Assembly: GCF_004000275.1 (NCBI RefSeq)
Contig: NZ_RCIP01000002.1
Coordinates: 744,283 to 808,282 of the forward strand
Direction: 5' to 3'
Source of the DNA: Saccharospirillum alexandrii
GTDB taxonomy: Bacteria > Pseudomonadota > Gammaproteobacteria > Pseudomonadales > Natronospirillaceae
DNA length: 64,000 nucleotides
This document shows, in pieces, positions 37,165 through 45,091 of the stretch (the stretch's first letter is position 1; each line of letters starts with the position of its first letter). Made by a program: the position numbers and the translations under genes. The notes under the pieces are model-generated. The model worked only from the letters and a program-made list of their open reading frames with translations. It was not told the DNA's origin and made no database searches.

Positions 37165-38004
37165 TCAGGTCGGCTCCAGCAGCATCAGCCCGGCGCCAGT
37201 GTTGGAGACCGGAATGTGGTAGTTCTGGTGCAACAGGTTCACCTCACCTTCCAGCGCTCCCCGCATCGCCAGCCACATGGCCAGCTCAACGCCCTGGGCA
37301 CCGGCGGTTTCGGTCAGGTCGGCGTTGGAATATCCCAGCAGTGCCTCGGGGTTGGTCACCAGTTTGTCCATGCAATACAAGTCAAACGCCTTGTTGATGA
37401 AGCCAGCGCGGGCACCATCGAGCTGGTGTGAGAGACCACCGGTACCCAGCACAACCACCGTCTCATCGCTGTCCCACGACTGAATCGCCCGGCCGATCGA
37501 CTGACCCAGTTTGTAAGATCGGGAAGGCTTGGGCATGGGGTGGCGTTCGCAATTGATGGCAACGGGAATGACCTTGATCTTGCGGTATTCCTCGTTCGGC
37601 CACAGCAGCGTCATCGGCACGGTAAGGCCATGATCAACCCGCAATTCCTGGCAGACGGTCACGTCGAATTCGTCTTCTATCAGGTTATTGATGATGTGCC
37701 AGGCAAGTTCGGTTTCACCAGTGATGGGGGCGATCGGCTGAATGCCCCAGCCTTCGTCAGCATTGGTGTATTCCGGTGCCGCACCAATGGCAAAGGTCGG
37801 CTTCTTGTCGAGAAAGAACGACAAACCATGATCGTTGTAGAACACCACGGCGATATCCGGTTGCTGCTCATTCAGCCAGTTCCGAACCGGCGGATAGGCA
37901 TCGAAAAAGTCTTTCCAGTAGGGCGTTTGTTCCAGCCCCTGGTCCATGGCTTTGCCAATGGCCGGGATGTGCGACGTGCCGACGGCACCGATGATCTTAG
38001 CCAT
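37165..38004 (-). CDS. ligB: Protocatechuate 4,5-dioxygenase beta subunit (LigB type)
   Basis: A 279-residue class III extradiol dioxygenase subunit holding the non-haem Fe(II). His12 (GAVGTSHIP) and the His of YNDHGLSFFLDKKP are the expected iron ligands, and DHGLTVPMTLLWPNE and VLGTGGLSHQLDGARAGFIN are LigB blocks. With LigA it opens protocatechuate (or gallate) to a hydroxymuconate semialdehyde. The ATG at 38004 is two bases after the ligA stop. The frame is open further upstream but overlaps ligA. Confidence 0.9.
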   Translation of the reverse strand: MAKIIGAVGTSHIPAIGKAMDQGLEQTPYWKDFFDAYPPVRNWLNEQQPDIAVVFYNDHGLSFFLDKKPTFAIGAAPEYTNADEGWGIQPIAPITGETELAWHIINNLIEDEFDVTVCQELRVDHGLTVPMTLLWPNEEYRKIKVIPVAINCERHPMPKPSRSYKLGQSIGRAIQSWDSDETVVVLGTGGLSHQLDGARAGFINKAFDLYCMDKLVTNPEALLGYSNADLTETAGAQGVELAMWLAMRGALEGEVNLLHQNYHIPVSNTGAGLMLLEPT

Positions 38005-38006
38005 AG

Positions 38007-38351
38007 TCAGTCTCCCGCCCGTACCAGTTTTTCTTTGAATGCTTCTGTGCTCATGCCGGTCTGCAAACCACCGACGTCCTGAACCGACAAGCCCAGTAAG
38101 CCGGCAAACTTGGCAAGGTAATAAATGCTGCCGCCCAGTTCCAGCAGACGCAGAATATCGCGCTTGAGAATGGCTTCTTTCTGTTCGCCGGTCAGACCAA
38201 AACGGTCGCAATAAGCGGCTTCGTCCGCTTTAAAGGCTTCACGGGCACTGGCCTCGTTAAAGGAGTAACACATCTTGTTCAGGTTATAGCCCTGAGTGGC
38301 TTTGGGACCATCAAAGGTGACGGTATCCAGCGGGTTCCTGGCGGCATTCAT
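38007..38351 (-). CDS. ligA: Protocatechuate 4,5-dioxygenase alpha subunit (LigA type)
   Basis: A 114-residue all-helical subunit. GYNLNKMCYSFNEASAREAF and RFGLTGEQKEAILKRDILRL, then LGGSIYYLAKFAGLLGLSVQ, are characteristic of LigA, which caps the LigB active site. AGAGGAT precedes the ATG at 38351. First gene of ligAB. A palindromic repeat lies upstream, between it and the vanillate genes. Confidence 0.92.
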   Translation of the reverse strand: MNAARNPLDTVTFDGPKATQGYNLNKMCYSFNEASAREAFKADEAAYCDRFGLTGEQKEAILKRDILRLLELGGSIYYLAKFAGLLGLSVQDVGGLQTGMSTEAFKEKLVRAGD

Positions 38352-38551
38352 GGGGGTATCCTCTGGCTGCCTGTATCGGTTGGCCAAAGGTAATCTTTGA
38401 GGGGCTAAAAAGACTGATCTGGATCAATGGTTTGCCGGGCTGACGCCCAGACAGTACGTTCGCATTTGAGCAACGACTCAGGAATTAACTCTGCAACGTC
38501 CCAAATTCGAGGCACGCTTCGGAGCTCGCCGTTTACTGATCGCCAAGAATC

Positions 38552-38668
38552 CGTCCCGGACGCCGGGTGTGCCTCCCCAGGGTCGGCGTAAACCCGTCCA
38601 TGGGGCCTGGACCGCAGCATCCTTGCTGCGGACCCCCCTGGAGAGGCACACCCGGCATCCGGTACTCA
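38552..38668 (+). repeat. Palindromic intergenic element, copy 2
   Basis: Left arm 38562-38582 (GCCGGGTGTGCC...CAGGG) pairs with 38636-38656 over 20 of 21 positions. The core between reads GTCGGCGTAAACCCGTCC, then ATGGGGCCTGGACCGCAGC and TTGCTGCGGAC, matching the other copies. Core orientation plus. It fills the ~320-bp gap between ligA and the spermidine-synthase-like gene; an outer repeat (TTCGGAG-TCGCC type) flanks it. Confidence 0.85.
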
Positions 38669-38709
38669 CTTCGTCAGGGCGAACTCCGAAACGTGAGCTC
38701 CCTGTGTGG

Positions 38710-39429
38710 TCATTTAACCGCCACATAAACCGTCGCAGTCGCCTCATTATTCTGAAAAGGGTTATAAAACCGAATGATATGCGACTCTACATGGCTGAAG
38801 ACCGTTTCCAACACTTCCATAAAATCGGGTGCCGGCGGCTCATTGGACCAGAGCGCAAATACGCCTTCCGGACGAAGTTGCCGGGCCATGGTGGCGAGGG
38901 TATCGGGCTGGTAGAACGAGGCGTTGCCCGCATTGAGTAAAGCGCTGGGAGAGTGGTCGATATCCAGCAGAATGGCATCGAAAACACGGCCAGGCTGCTC
39001 CGGGTCGAAGCCGGTGGGCTCGCCTTTGGCGAGGTCGAAAAAGCTACCCTGAACGTAGCGGTTGCGCGGGTCGGCATTCAGGATAGCACCCAGTGGTACG
39101 TCCTCGGCCTGGTGCCATTCGATGACCGGCTCCAGCAATTCGACCACCAGCATCGAACGGACTTTTTCGTGCTTCAACGCGGCAACAGCGGTATAGCCAA
39201 GGCCAAGACCGCCGACGACAATGTCGGCTGGTCGATCATCCAATGCGGCTAACCCCAGGTCAGACAGCGCTTCTTCGGCTTTAACAAAGAGGCTGGACAT
39301 CAGGAACTCTTCGCCGAGCTTTACCTCATAGATATCGTCGTCCGTGAGACCGGGAATACGCCGGCGGCGCAGAGTAATCTGGCCAATGGGGGTTGGGCGG
39401 GTGTCGATTTGTTCGAACAGGGGGCGCAT
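38710..39429 (-). CDS. Spermidine synthase-like methyltransferase-fold protein
   Basis: A 239-residue Rossmann-fold protein. ADIVVGGLGLGYTAVAAL is the SAM/dcSAM binding loop, MLVVELLEPVIEWHQ the acidic strand, and FDAILLDIDHSPSALLN the following motif, all like the SpeE superfamily. N-terminally shortened compared with true spermidine synthases, it is probably a SpeE-like or methyltransferase protein of unknown substrate. It sits between ligA and vanB on the same strand. Confidence 0.8.
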   Translation of the reverse strand: MRPLFEQIDTRPTPIGQITLRRRRIPGLTDDDIYEVKLGEEFLMSSLFVKAEEALSDLGLAALDDRPADIVVGGLGLGYTAVAALKHEKVRSMLVVELLEPVIEWHQAEDVPLGAILNADPRNRYVQGSFFDLAKGEPTGFDPEQPGRVFDAILLDIDHSPSALLNAGNASFYQPDTLATMARQLRPEGVFALWSNEPPAPDFMEVLETVFSHVESHIIRFYNPFQNNEATATVYVAVK

Positions 39430-39497
39430 GCGCAGGTGCCTCGTTTTTGCCGGGGCACCATGCTAACAGAAGTTGCGCCCCGGAGGGCGCGCAGGCG

Positions 39498-40472
39498 TTA
39501 CAGATCCAGCACCAGCAGCGGTGACTTGGAGCGGGAACAACACACGGTCATCTGATCGTTCGCGGCATGCTCGTCGTCATCGAGATAACGGTCACGATGC
39601 TCCGGCGTACCTTCCAGCACCTTGGTCAGACAGGTACCGCAAATGCCTTGCTCACACGACGTTAGTAAATCGATGTCGTTGTCGATCAGCACATTGGCGA
39701 TGGTCTCATCCGCCGGGATATCAAACTCTTCTCCCGTGCTCGCGATCCTAACCTTGAAGCTGCCATCGGCTGACGTATCAATGTCTTCGGCTACAAAGTA
39801 TTCGGTGTGCAGGTGATCCACAGGCCAGCCAGCGTCTTTAAAGGTTTTCAGAGCACTGTCGGTAAACCGCTCAGGGCCGCACACATACAGATGCGTATCC
39901 GGTTCAACGTTCTTCGCCAATGCCGCCATATCTATGCGACCGGTATCCGGCTCATCGCTCAGATAGAAATGGCACTTATCGTTAAACGACCCATCTTCCA
40001 GTTCATCCAGAAACGCCATGCAGCCACGAGATTTGGCGGCATAGTGAAATTCGAATTCCTGACCATCGCGGTCAAGTTGCTGGGCCATGGAATATATCGG
40101 TGTGATGCCAATGCCACCGGCCAACAACAAGGATTTTTTGGCGGCCGGGCGCAATTCAAAATGATTGCGCGGCGCACTGATTTGCAGCAGATCACCTTCA
40201 TTCAGCGCATCGTGCACAGCCGTAGAACCACCACGCGATTCCGGCTCTCGCAACACGCCCAACTGATACCGCTTATTATCCCAGGGCGCGTTGCTCAGCG
40301 AATACTGCCGAATGGTATCCGGCGCGACCTGCACATCAATGTGGCTACCCGCCGTAAAGGGAGGCAACTCACGACCGTGTGGGTCGACCAGTTCCAGCCG
40401 CACAATGCCATCGGCTTCGGCGACTTTCTTGTTGACCTTGACGATCATCGACAGGGTGGTTTTTTTGCTCAT
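39498..40472 (-). CDS. vanB: Vanillate O-demethylase reductase (VanB-type)
   Basis: A 324-residue phthalate-dioxygenase-reductase family protein that passes electrons from NADH to VanA. The FMN domain has RQYSLSNAPWDNKRY, the NAD domain LLLAGGIGITPIYSMAQQL and YVCGPERF, and the C-terminal plant-type ferredoxin LLTSCEQGICGTCLTKVLEG with the fourth Cys in TVCCSRS. CCGGAG precedes the ATG. It lies 233 bp downstream of vanA with a strong palindrome in between. Confidence 0.93.
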   Translation of the reverse strand: MSKKTTLSMIVKVNKKVAEADGIVRLELVDPHGRELPPFTAGSHIDVQVAPDTIRQYSLSNAPWDNKRYQLGVLREPESRGGSTAVHDALNEGDLLQISAPRNHFELRPAAKKSLLLAGGIGITPIYSMAQQLDRDGQEFEFHYAAKSRGCMAFLDELEDGSFNDKCHFYLSDEPDTGRIDMAALAKNVEPDTHLYVCGPERFTDSALKTFKDAGWPVDHLHTEYFVAEDIDTSADGSFKVRIASTGEEFDIPADETIANVLIDNDIDLLTSCEQGICGTCLTKVLEGTPEHRDRYLDDDEHAANDQMTVCCSRSKSPLLVLDL

Positions 40473-40552
40473 ACCAACTCCGGTAAACAGATGACCCAGC
40501 TGAAATGTCCAGGCACTGCTTGATTAGCTCAGGTTTCGGGGTTCATGAGGTA

Positions 40553-40689
40553 GCCACAGTCCGCGTCGGGTGCCGGTGGTGCTTCTGTGGGGAAGTCCGC
40601 AGCAGGGATGCTGCGGCCCAGGCTCCAAGGACGGATTCACGCCGACCCCACAGAAGCACCACCGGTAGCCGACGCTCACTCCTGGCGAA
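40553..40689 (-). repeat. Palindromic intergenic element, copy 3 (vanA-vanB)
   Basis: Arms 40573-40592 (CCGGTGGTGCTTCTGTGGGG) and 40646-40665 pair perfectly over 20 nt. The core is in the minus orientation: AAGTCCGCAGCAGGGATGC, then CTCCAAGGACGGATTCACGC. It lies in the spacer between vanA and vanB, so it is probably transcribed and would form a stable hairpin within the vanAB mRNA. Confidence 0.87.
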
Positions 40690-40705
40690 CGCCGAACCCA
40701 GAGGA

Positions 40706-41758
40706 TTAGGACGCCGATGCTTCCTGCTTAAGGATCTTGTCGATCATGCGGCGCGCCAGTACACCACCGCCGTCGATGTTCAGTTTCAGCAACTGACGGT
40801 CAGGGTTGTCGATCAGATTGCGTTGCTGGGCTTCCAGCATTTCCAGATCTTCCGAGAAAATCTGGCCCTGACCTTCGCGAATGGTCTTGGTCAGTTCCTG
40901 ATCGTGCGGCTTGAAGTTACGGGCCATGCCCCAGTAGTACCAGATCGAGGTTTCGGTTTCCGGGGTAATGAAATCGACCACGACGCTCGACGCCTTTTGA
41001 TCGGCCGGGGCATCGAATCCGCCCTGGCCGGCAATGGCCACTCCGACGTTGATCATAATGTGGCTGGGCGGTGTGAACCGGCTGATCTGCCAGCGGTCGA
41101 CATCGGCCGTCGGTTCAAGGTCGTTGAACTTCAGGGCGTTTTGCCAGAAAGGCGGTGCCTTGATGCTTTCCATGGTGCGCTTGGTGACCACGGTATCGCC
41201 GTCTTTGAAGGAATCGGGCGCTTCGTCCTCGATCTCGGGCTGACCAATGCTGGACGCGTGCACATAGGTTTCGTGGGTCAGGTCCATCAGGTTATCGACC
41301 ATCAACTTGTAGTTGCAGTTGATGTGATAAACGCCGCCGCCGTAAGCCCATTCCGGGTCATCAAAAAAGTCGAACTTGGGAATCAGATCGGTATCGGCTT
41401 TTTCGGCATCGCCCGGCCATACCCAGATAAACCCATAACGCTCTTCAACCGGGTAAGCGGTAATGCCCGGAAACGCATTGACCCGCTGGCCCGGCATCGA
41501 CTTACAGTTGCCATCACAGTTCATCACCATGCCGTGGTAACCGCACACCAGGTCGCCTTCATCGTTTACATAACCCAACGACAAGGGCGCACCGCGGTGC
41601 GGGCAGAAGTCGGCCAGGGCAACGATTTTCTCGTTTTGAGTGCGGTAAAACACCATTCGCTGGCCACAAATCTGGCGGCCCTGTGGCTTGTCGGTTATTT
41701 CATCGGACGAAAAGGCAACGTACCAGGTATTGGTCGGCCAGGAGGCTTGCACGGTCAT
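40706..41758 (-). CDS. vanA: Vanillate O-demethylase oxygenase (VanA-type)
   Basis: A 350-residue Rieske non-haem iron oxygenase that demethylates vanillate to protocatechuate and formaldehyde. The Rieske cluster ligands are Cys52/His54 (FCPHRGAPLSLG) and Cys72/His75 (VCGYHGMVM); the mononuclear iron site is in DNLMDLTHETYVHASS. YGFIWVWPG and LFITPE-like VVDFITPETETSIWYYWGM are VanA blocks. The ATG at 41758 has GGAG seven bases upstream; another start at 41776 adds six residues. It is divergent from a vanR-like gene; its product feeds ligAB. Confidence 0.93.
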   Translation of the reverse strand: MTVQASWPTNTWYVAFSSDEITDKPQGRQICGQRMVFYRTQNEKIVALADFCPHRGAPLSLGYVNDEGDLVCGYHGMVMNCDGNCKSMPGQRVNAFPGITAYPVEERYGFIWVWPGDAEKADTDLIPKFDFFDDPEWAYGGGVYHINCNYKLMVDNLMDLTHETYVHASSIGQPEIEDEAPDSFKDGDTVVTKRTMESIKAPPFWQNALKFNDLEPTADVDRWQISRFTPPSHIMINVGVAIAGQGGFDAPADQKASSVVVDFITPETETSIWYYWGMARNFKPHDQELTKTIREGQGQIFSEDLEMLEAQQRNLIDNPDRQLLKLNIDGGGVLARRMIDKILKQEASAS

Positions 41759-41831
41759 GGCGGTTCTCCACTGCATCGGGTCGTGTGGTTGGGTCGGTCG
41801 ACTCGCTTGTTTTTATCCGTCGACATCAGTT

Positions 41832-41914
41832 ATGGATCCAAAAATAGGTTTCACGCCCTCACTTGTCAATAAAAATATCAGTTTTGGATCCAGTGTGGTC
41901 GATTTTTGGATCCA
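41832..41914. promoter_or_regulatory. VanR-type operator array
   Basis: Three copies of the perfect palindrome TGGATCCA lie between vanA and the GntR gene, at 41833-41840, 41885-41892 and 41907-41914 (last two 22 bp apart, about two helical turns), plus a partial TGGATCCC at 41981. Flanks are A/T-rich (ATGGATCCAAAA, TTTTTGGATCCAG). The Caulobacter VanR operator is built on ATTGGATCCAAT, so these are probable binding sites for the adjacent regulator. Confidence 0.75.
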
Positions 41915-41958
41915 GGATGTACCTGAAAGGCTTGCGCAAGGCCCCCATTGAGCCGAGA

Positions 41959-42687
41959 ATGCCCAGCACGAATGACTCACTGGATCCCGTTTTCATCATG
42001 ACCCAGATCAGCCACACCGCCATTACCGCCCTGCGCAAACACATCCGCGATGGTCGCTACCAACCGGGTGAAAAGCTGCGTGAAGTGCAGGTCGCCGAGC
42101 TGCTGGGCGTCTCACGTACACCGGTCAGACTCGCCTTTCGTACCCTGGAGCAGGAAGGCTTGCTGGAACGCACCGGCAAGCAAGGCTATGTCGTACGTGA
42201 AGTGTCGGCCGACGACGTTTTGTGCGGTGTTGAGATACGTGGCGTACTGGAAGGGCTGGCCGCGCGCAGACTGGCCGAGAGGGGTTTATCGGCAGAACTG
42301 AAAGACCAACTGGAACGATGCGTTCAGGAAGGCGATGAGCTGATCAATCAGCCTCAGCTAAGCCAGGAAGACATTGAACGCTGGGGCGACATCAACGCCC
42401 GCTTTCACGCCCTGATCGTCAACAACGCCGGCAGCCGCGCCATCAGCGACGCCATCACCCGCAACAACCACCTGCCGTTTGCCTCGTCGGACTCCATCAC
42501 CATCGACACCGATCACCTGGCCCAGGAGCAACGCAAACTCCAGGTCGCGCAACTGCAACACCAGCTCGTAGTGCAAGCCCTGGTCATGGGCGAAAGCACC
42601 CGGGCAGAAATGCTGATGCGCGAACACGCCTACATCGGCCTGCGCTATGGCCCGCTGTTTGGGGTTCCGGAAGGAATGGCGTTGTGA
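41959..42687 (+). CDS. vanR: GntR/FCD regulator, VanR-type
   Basis: About 242 residues. The N-terminal winged helix (TALRKHIRDGRYQPGEKLRE, then ELLGVSRTPVRLAFRTLEQE) and the C-terminal FCD effector domain (EIRGVLEGLAARRLAERGLS, FHALIVNNAGSRAISDAI) match vanillate repressors. A frame opening at 41863 would cover the operator palindromes, so I favour the ATG at 41959; ATG 41998 is possible. Divergent position to vanA and the TGGATCCA sites support repression relieved by vanillate. Confidence 0.85.
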   Translation: MPSTNDSLDPVFIMTQISHTAITALRKHIRDGRYQPGEKLREVQVAELLGVSRTPVRLAFRTLEQEGLLERTGKQGYVVREVSADDVLCGVEIRGVLEGLAARRLAERGLSAELKDQLERCVQEGDELINQPQLSQEDIERWGDINARFHALIVNNAGSRAISDAITRNNHLPFASSDSITIDTDHLAQEQRKLQVAQLQHQLVVQALVMGESTRAEMLMREHAYIGLRYGPLFGVPEGMAL

Positions 42688-42764
42688 GCTGCTAGCTGAG
42701 AGCTGAGAGCTGAGAGCTACGAGCTGTTAGCTAAAAAACTCGCAGCTCGTAGCTCGCAGCTCCC
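42688..42764. terminator. AGCT-rich inverted array between convergent genes
   Basis: A run of units like GAGCTGA GAGCTGA GAGCTAC on the left and GCAGCTC GTAGCTC GCAGCTC on the right. GAGCTACGAGCTG (42714-42726) pairs perfectly with CAGCTCGTAGCTC (42743-42755) around a 16-base A-rich loop. Placed between the vanR-like and LysR stops, it probably works as a bidirectional transcript end. Confidence 0.55.
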
Positions 42765-43637
42765 TCACTTCTCAAAAAAGCTTAAGAACGCCTGGCTGGC
42801 CTTCGACAGATAGTGATTCTTCTTCCAGCCCCAGGCCAGCTCCAGGGGTATCGGCGGATCGAAGGGCCGGGTGCAGAGCAGCGGCTCGTTCTCGACAATC
42901 ATCGACAAACAGGTCGCCAGCCCCATCTCGTTTTTGACCAGATTCATCAGCAAATCGACCAGGTTGGTCTCAAACTGCACGTTCAAACCGAGCCCCCGGG
43001 CGCGGGCACGTTGCTCAACAGAATCGCGCAAATAGTAACCACTGCGGAACATCACCGTCGGTTGCTGGCAGAACGCCTCAATGCTGACGCACTCCTGCTC
43101 GGCCAGGTGATGGTGTCTGGGCATGCAAGCAACCACCTGCTCGGATAACTGCGAGGCATAGCGAATCTGTTCATGTGGTTTTTCCGAGCGAATCAGCGCC
43201 AGATCCAGTTCGCCGTTAATCACCAACTGCTCCAGGGTATCAGTACCCGCTTCATACAATCGAAGGCGAATGCCCGGATAGGCTTTTTTGAACGCCAGCA
43301 AGTAGGGCGGAAGAAAGTACGTCGACAGCATCGCCGACGCACCCAACTTCACCTCACCCTGCTCCAGCCCCTGCAACTCGTTCAGCTCCCGGGTCGCATC
43401 GGTCAGGCTTTCCAGAATACGCCTGGCGTGAGTGAGCAATACCTCACCGTCCGACGTCAGCGTCATGCGCCGGTCGGCCCGGTTAATCAGCTTCAGCCCG
43501 GTCTCTTCCTCCAGCTTCTTGATCGCGATACTCAACGCCGGCTGAGCAATCCCCAACCGCCGGGCCGACCGGGAAAAACTGCCGGTAATGGCAATATCAT
43601 TGAAATACCGCAACCGGCTGATGCTGTCTAACCGCAT
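42765..43637 (-). CDS. LysR family regulator
   Basis: A 290-residue LTTR. The helix-turn-helix is RYFNDIAITGSFSRSARRLG followed by IAQPALSIAIKKLEEETGLK; the C-terminal inducer-binding domain starts near residue 90 (LGASAMLSTYFLPPYLLAFK). It is divergent from the glutaryl-CoA dehydrogenase gene, with an AT-rich 140-bp region and palindrome between. The arrangement parallels GcdR controlling gcdH in pseudomonads, so activation by glutarate is a reasonable inference. Confidence 0.9.
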   Translation of the reverse strand: MRLDSISRLRYFNDIAITGSFSRSARRLGIAQPALSIAIKKLEEETGLKLINRADRRMTLTSDGEVLLTHARRILESLTDATRELNELQGLEQGEVKLGASAMLSTYFLPPYLLAFKKAYPGIRLRLYEAGTDTLEQLVINGELDLALIRSEKPHEQIRYASQLSEQVVACMPRHHHLAEQECVSIEAFCQQPTVMFRSGYYLRDSVEQRARARGLGLNVQFETNLVDLLMNLVKNEMGLATCLSMIVENEPLLCTRPFDPPIPLELAWGWKKNHYLSKASQAFLSFFEK

Positions 43638-43770
43638 AAACTTACCTCTAGCTCACAGCTATATCTAAAATATATAGAAAATATAAAAACAATATAATAC
43701 GGATATTCGAGAACTTGAGCTATCTTTAACCCCACTTAAAACTCCCGGTCTGGAGTTGGCAATAAGCTAA
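43638..43770. promoter_or_regulatory. AT-rich LysR/gcdH intergenic region
   Basis: The stretch 43660-43705 is strongly A/T-rich compared with its surroundings and would suit the divergent promoters and LysR binding sites. GTCTGGAGT at 43749-43757 is matched by ACTCCAGAC at 43886-43894 on the far side of palindrome copy 4. I cannot define -35/-10 boxes with confidence. Confidence 0.4.
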
Positions 43771-43894
43771 GTGTCAGGTGCCGGGTGTGCCTAACCGGGG
43801 GAGTCCGCAGCATGGATGCTGCGGCCTAGGCTCCATGGACGGATCTACGCCGACCCCGGTTAGGCGCACCCGGCGGCTGACACGGACTCCAGAC
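43771..43894 (-). repeat. Palindromic intergenic element, copy 4
   Basis: Arms 43780-43800 (GCCGGGTGTGCC...CGGGG) and 43854-43874 pair over 20 of 21 positions, the exception being a G-T. Outer GTGTCAG (43771-43777) pairs with CTGACAC (43877-43883). The core is in minus orientation: AGTCCGCAGCATGGATGCTG, then CTAGGCTCCATGGACGGATC. It ends 22 bp before the gcdH start, so it is probably in the gcdH leader. Confidence 0.87.
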
Positions 43895-43915
43895 ACCAAA
43901 ACAAGAGGCACCCTC

Positions 43916-45091
43916 ATGGCTACCGCACATTTTGACTGGAAAGACCCCTTTGCACTGGCTGCTCAACTGAACGACGACGAGCGCATGATTCTTGATACCG
44001 CCAACGCCTACTGTCAGGACAAACTGGCCAGCCGCGTGCAAATGGCCAACCGCAACGAAAGCTTCGACCCGGCTATCATGCTGGAACTCGGTGAGCTGGG
44101 CATGCTGGGGGTGACGCTGCCGGAAGAATACGGCTGCGTGAATGCGAGCCACGTCGCCTATGGTTTGATCGCCCGTGAAGTTGAGCGGGTCGACAGCGGC
44201 TACCGCTCCGCCATGAGTGTGCAGTCCTCCCTGGTCATGCACCCTATCTACGCCTACGGCAGCGAAGAACAGCGTAAGAAATACCTGCCCAAACTGGCCA
44301 CCGGCGAACTGATCGGCTGCTTCGGCCTGACCGAACCCGATGCCGGCTCCGACCCCGGCAGCATGCAGAGCAAGGCCGTCAAAACCAACAATGGCTACGT
44401 TCTCAACGGCGCCAAAATGTGGATCACCAACTCACCCATCGCCGACGTGTTCGTCGTTTGGGCCAAGCTCGACGGTGAAATCCGCGGTTTCATACTCGAA
44501 CGCGATATGAAAGGCCTGAGCGCCCCCAAAATTGAAGGCAAATTCAGCCTGCGTGCCTCGATCACCGGCGAGATCGTGATGGAAGACGTCTACGTGCCCG
44601 AAGCCAACATTCTGCCCAACGTCAAAGGCCTCAAAGGGCCGTTCGGGTGTCTCAACAAAGCCCGCTACGGCATCGCCTGGGGCGCGATGGGTGCCGCGGA
44701 AGCGTGCTGGCTGGCGGCACACAACTACGTGATGGACCGGGTTCAGTTCAACCGGCCACTGGCGGCTAACCAGCTGATCCAGAAAAAACTGGCCGACATG
44801 CAAACCGAAATCAGCCTCGGCCTGCAAGGCTGCCTGCGCATGGGTAAACTGATGGATAACGACGCCTGCCCGGTCGAACTGATTTCCTTGATGAAACGCA
44901 ACAACGCCGGCAAAGCCCTCGACATCGCCCGGGTCGCCCGCGACATGCACGGCGGCAACGGCATCAGCGACGAATACGGCGTGATTCGCCACGTCATGAA
45001 CCTCGAAGCCGTTAACACCTACGAAGGCACGCACGACATCCACGCCCTGATTCTCGGCCGTGCCCAAACCGGCATTCAGGCGTTCGGCTAA
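43916..45091 (+). CDS. gcdH: Glutaryl-CoA dehydrogenase
   Basis: A 391-residue acyl-CoA dehydrogenase that oxidises and decarboxylates glutaryl-CoA to crotonyl-CoA in lysine, tryptophan or glutarate breakdown. [20 protein letters not shown] and [18 protein letters not shown] are FAD/substrate loops; the catalytic Glu is in [20 protein letters not shown], matching glutaryl-CoA dehydrogenase rather than other family members. The ATG at 43916 has ACAAGAGG upstream. Its stop overlaps the CoA-transferase start (TAATG). Confidence 0.93.
   Translation: MATAHFDWKDPFALAAQLNDDERMILDTANAYCQDKLASRVQMANRNESFDPAIMLELGELGMLGVTLPEEYGCVNASHVAYGLIAREVERVDSGYRSAMSVQSSLVMHPIYAYGSEEQRKKYLPKLATGELIGCFGLTEPDAGSDPGSMQSKAVKTNNGYVLNGAKMWITNSPIADVFVVWAKLDGEIRGFILERDMKGLSAPKIEGKFSLRASITGEIVMEDVYVPEANILPNVKGLKGPFGCLNKARYGIAWGAMGAAEACWLAAHNYVMDRVQFNRPLAANQLIQKKLADMQTEISLGLQGCLRMGKLMDNDACPVELISLMKRNNAGKALDIARVARDMHGGNGISDEYGVIRHVMNLEAVNTYEGTHDIHALILGRAQTGIQAFG

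Noticed and set aside
38405-38747. Short reading frames on the minus strand around repeat copy 2
   Set aside because: They are produced by the GC-rich palindrome and share no features with known proteins; similar artefacts appear over other copies.
41863-41958. Longer VanR-type protein starting at 41863
   Set aside because: The additional 32 residues would be translated from the operator palindromes and are not part of GntR regulators.
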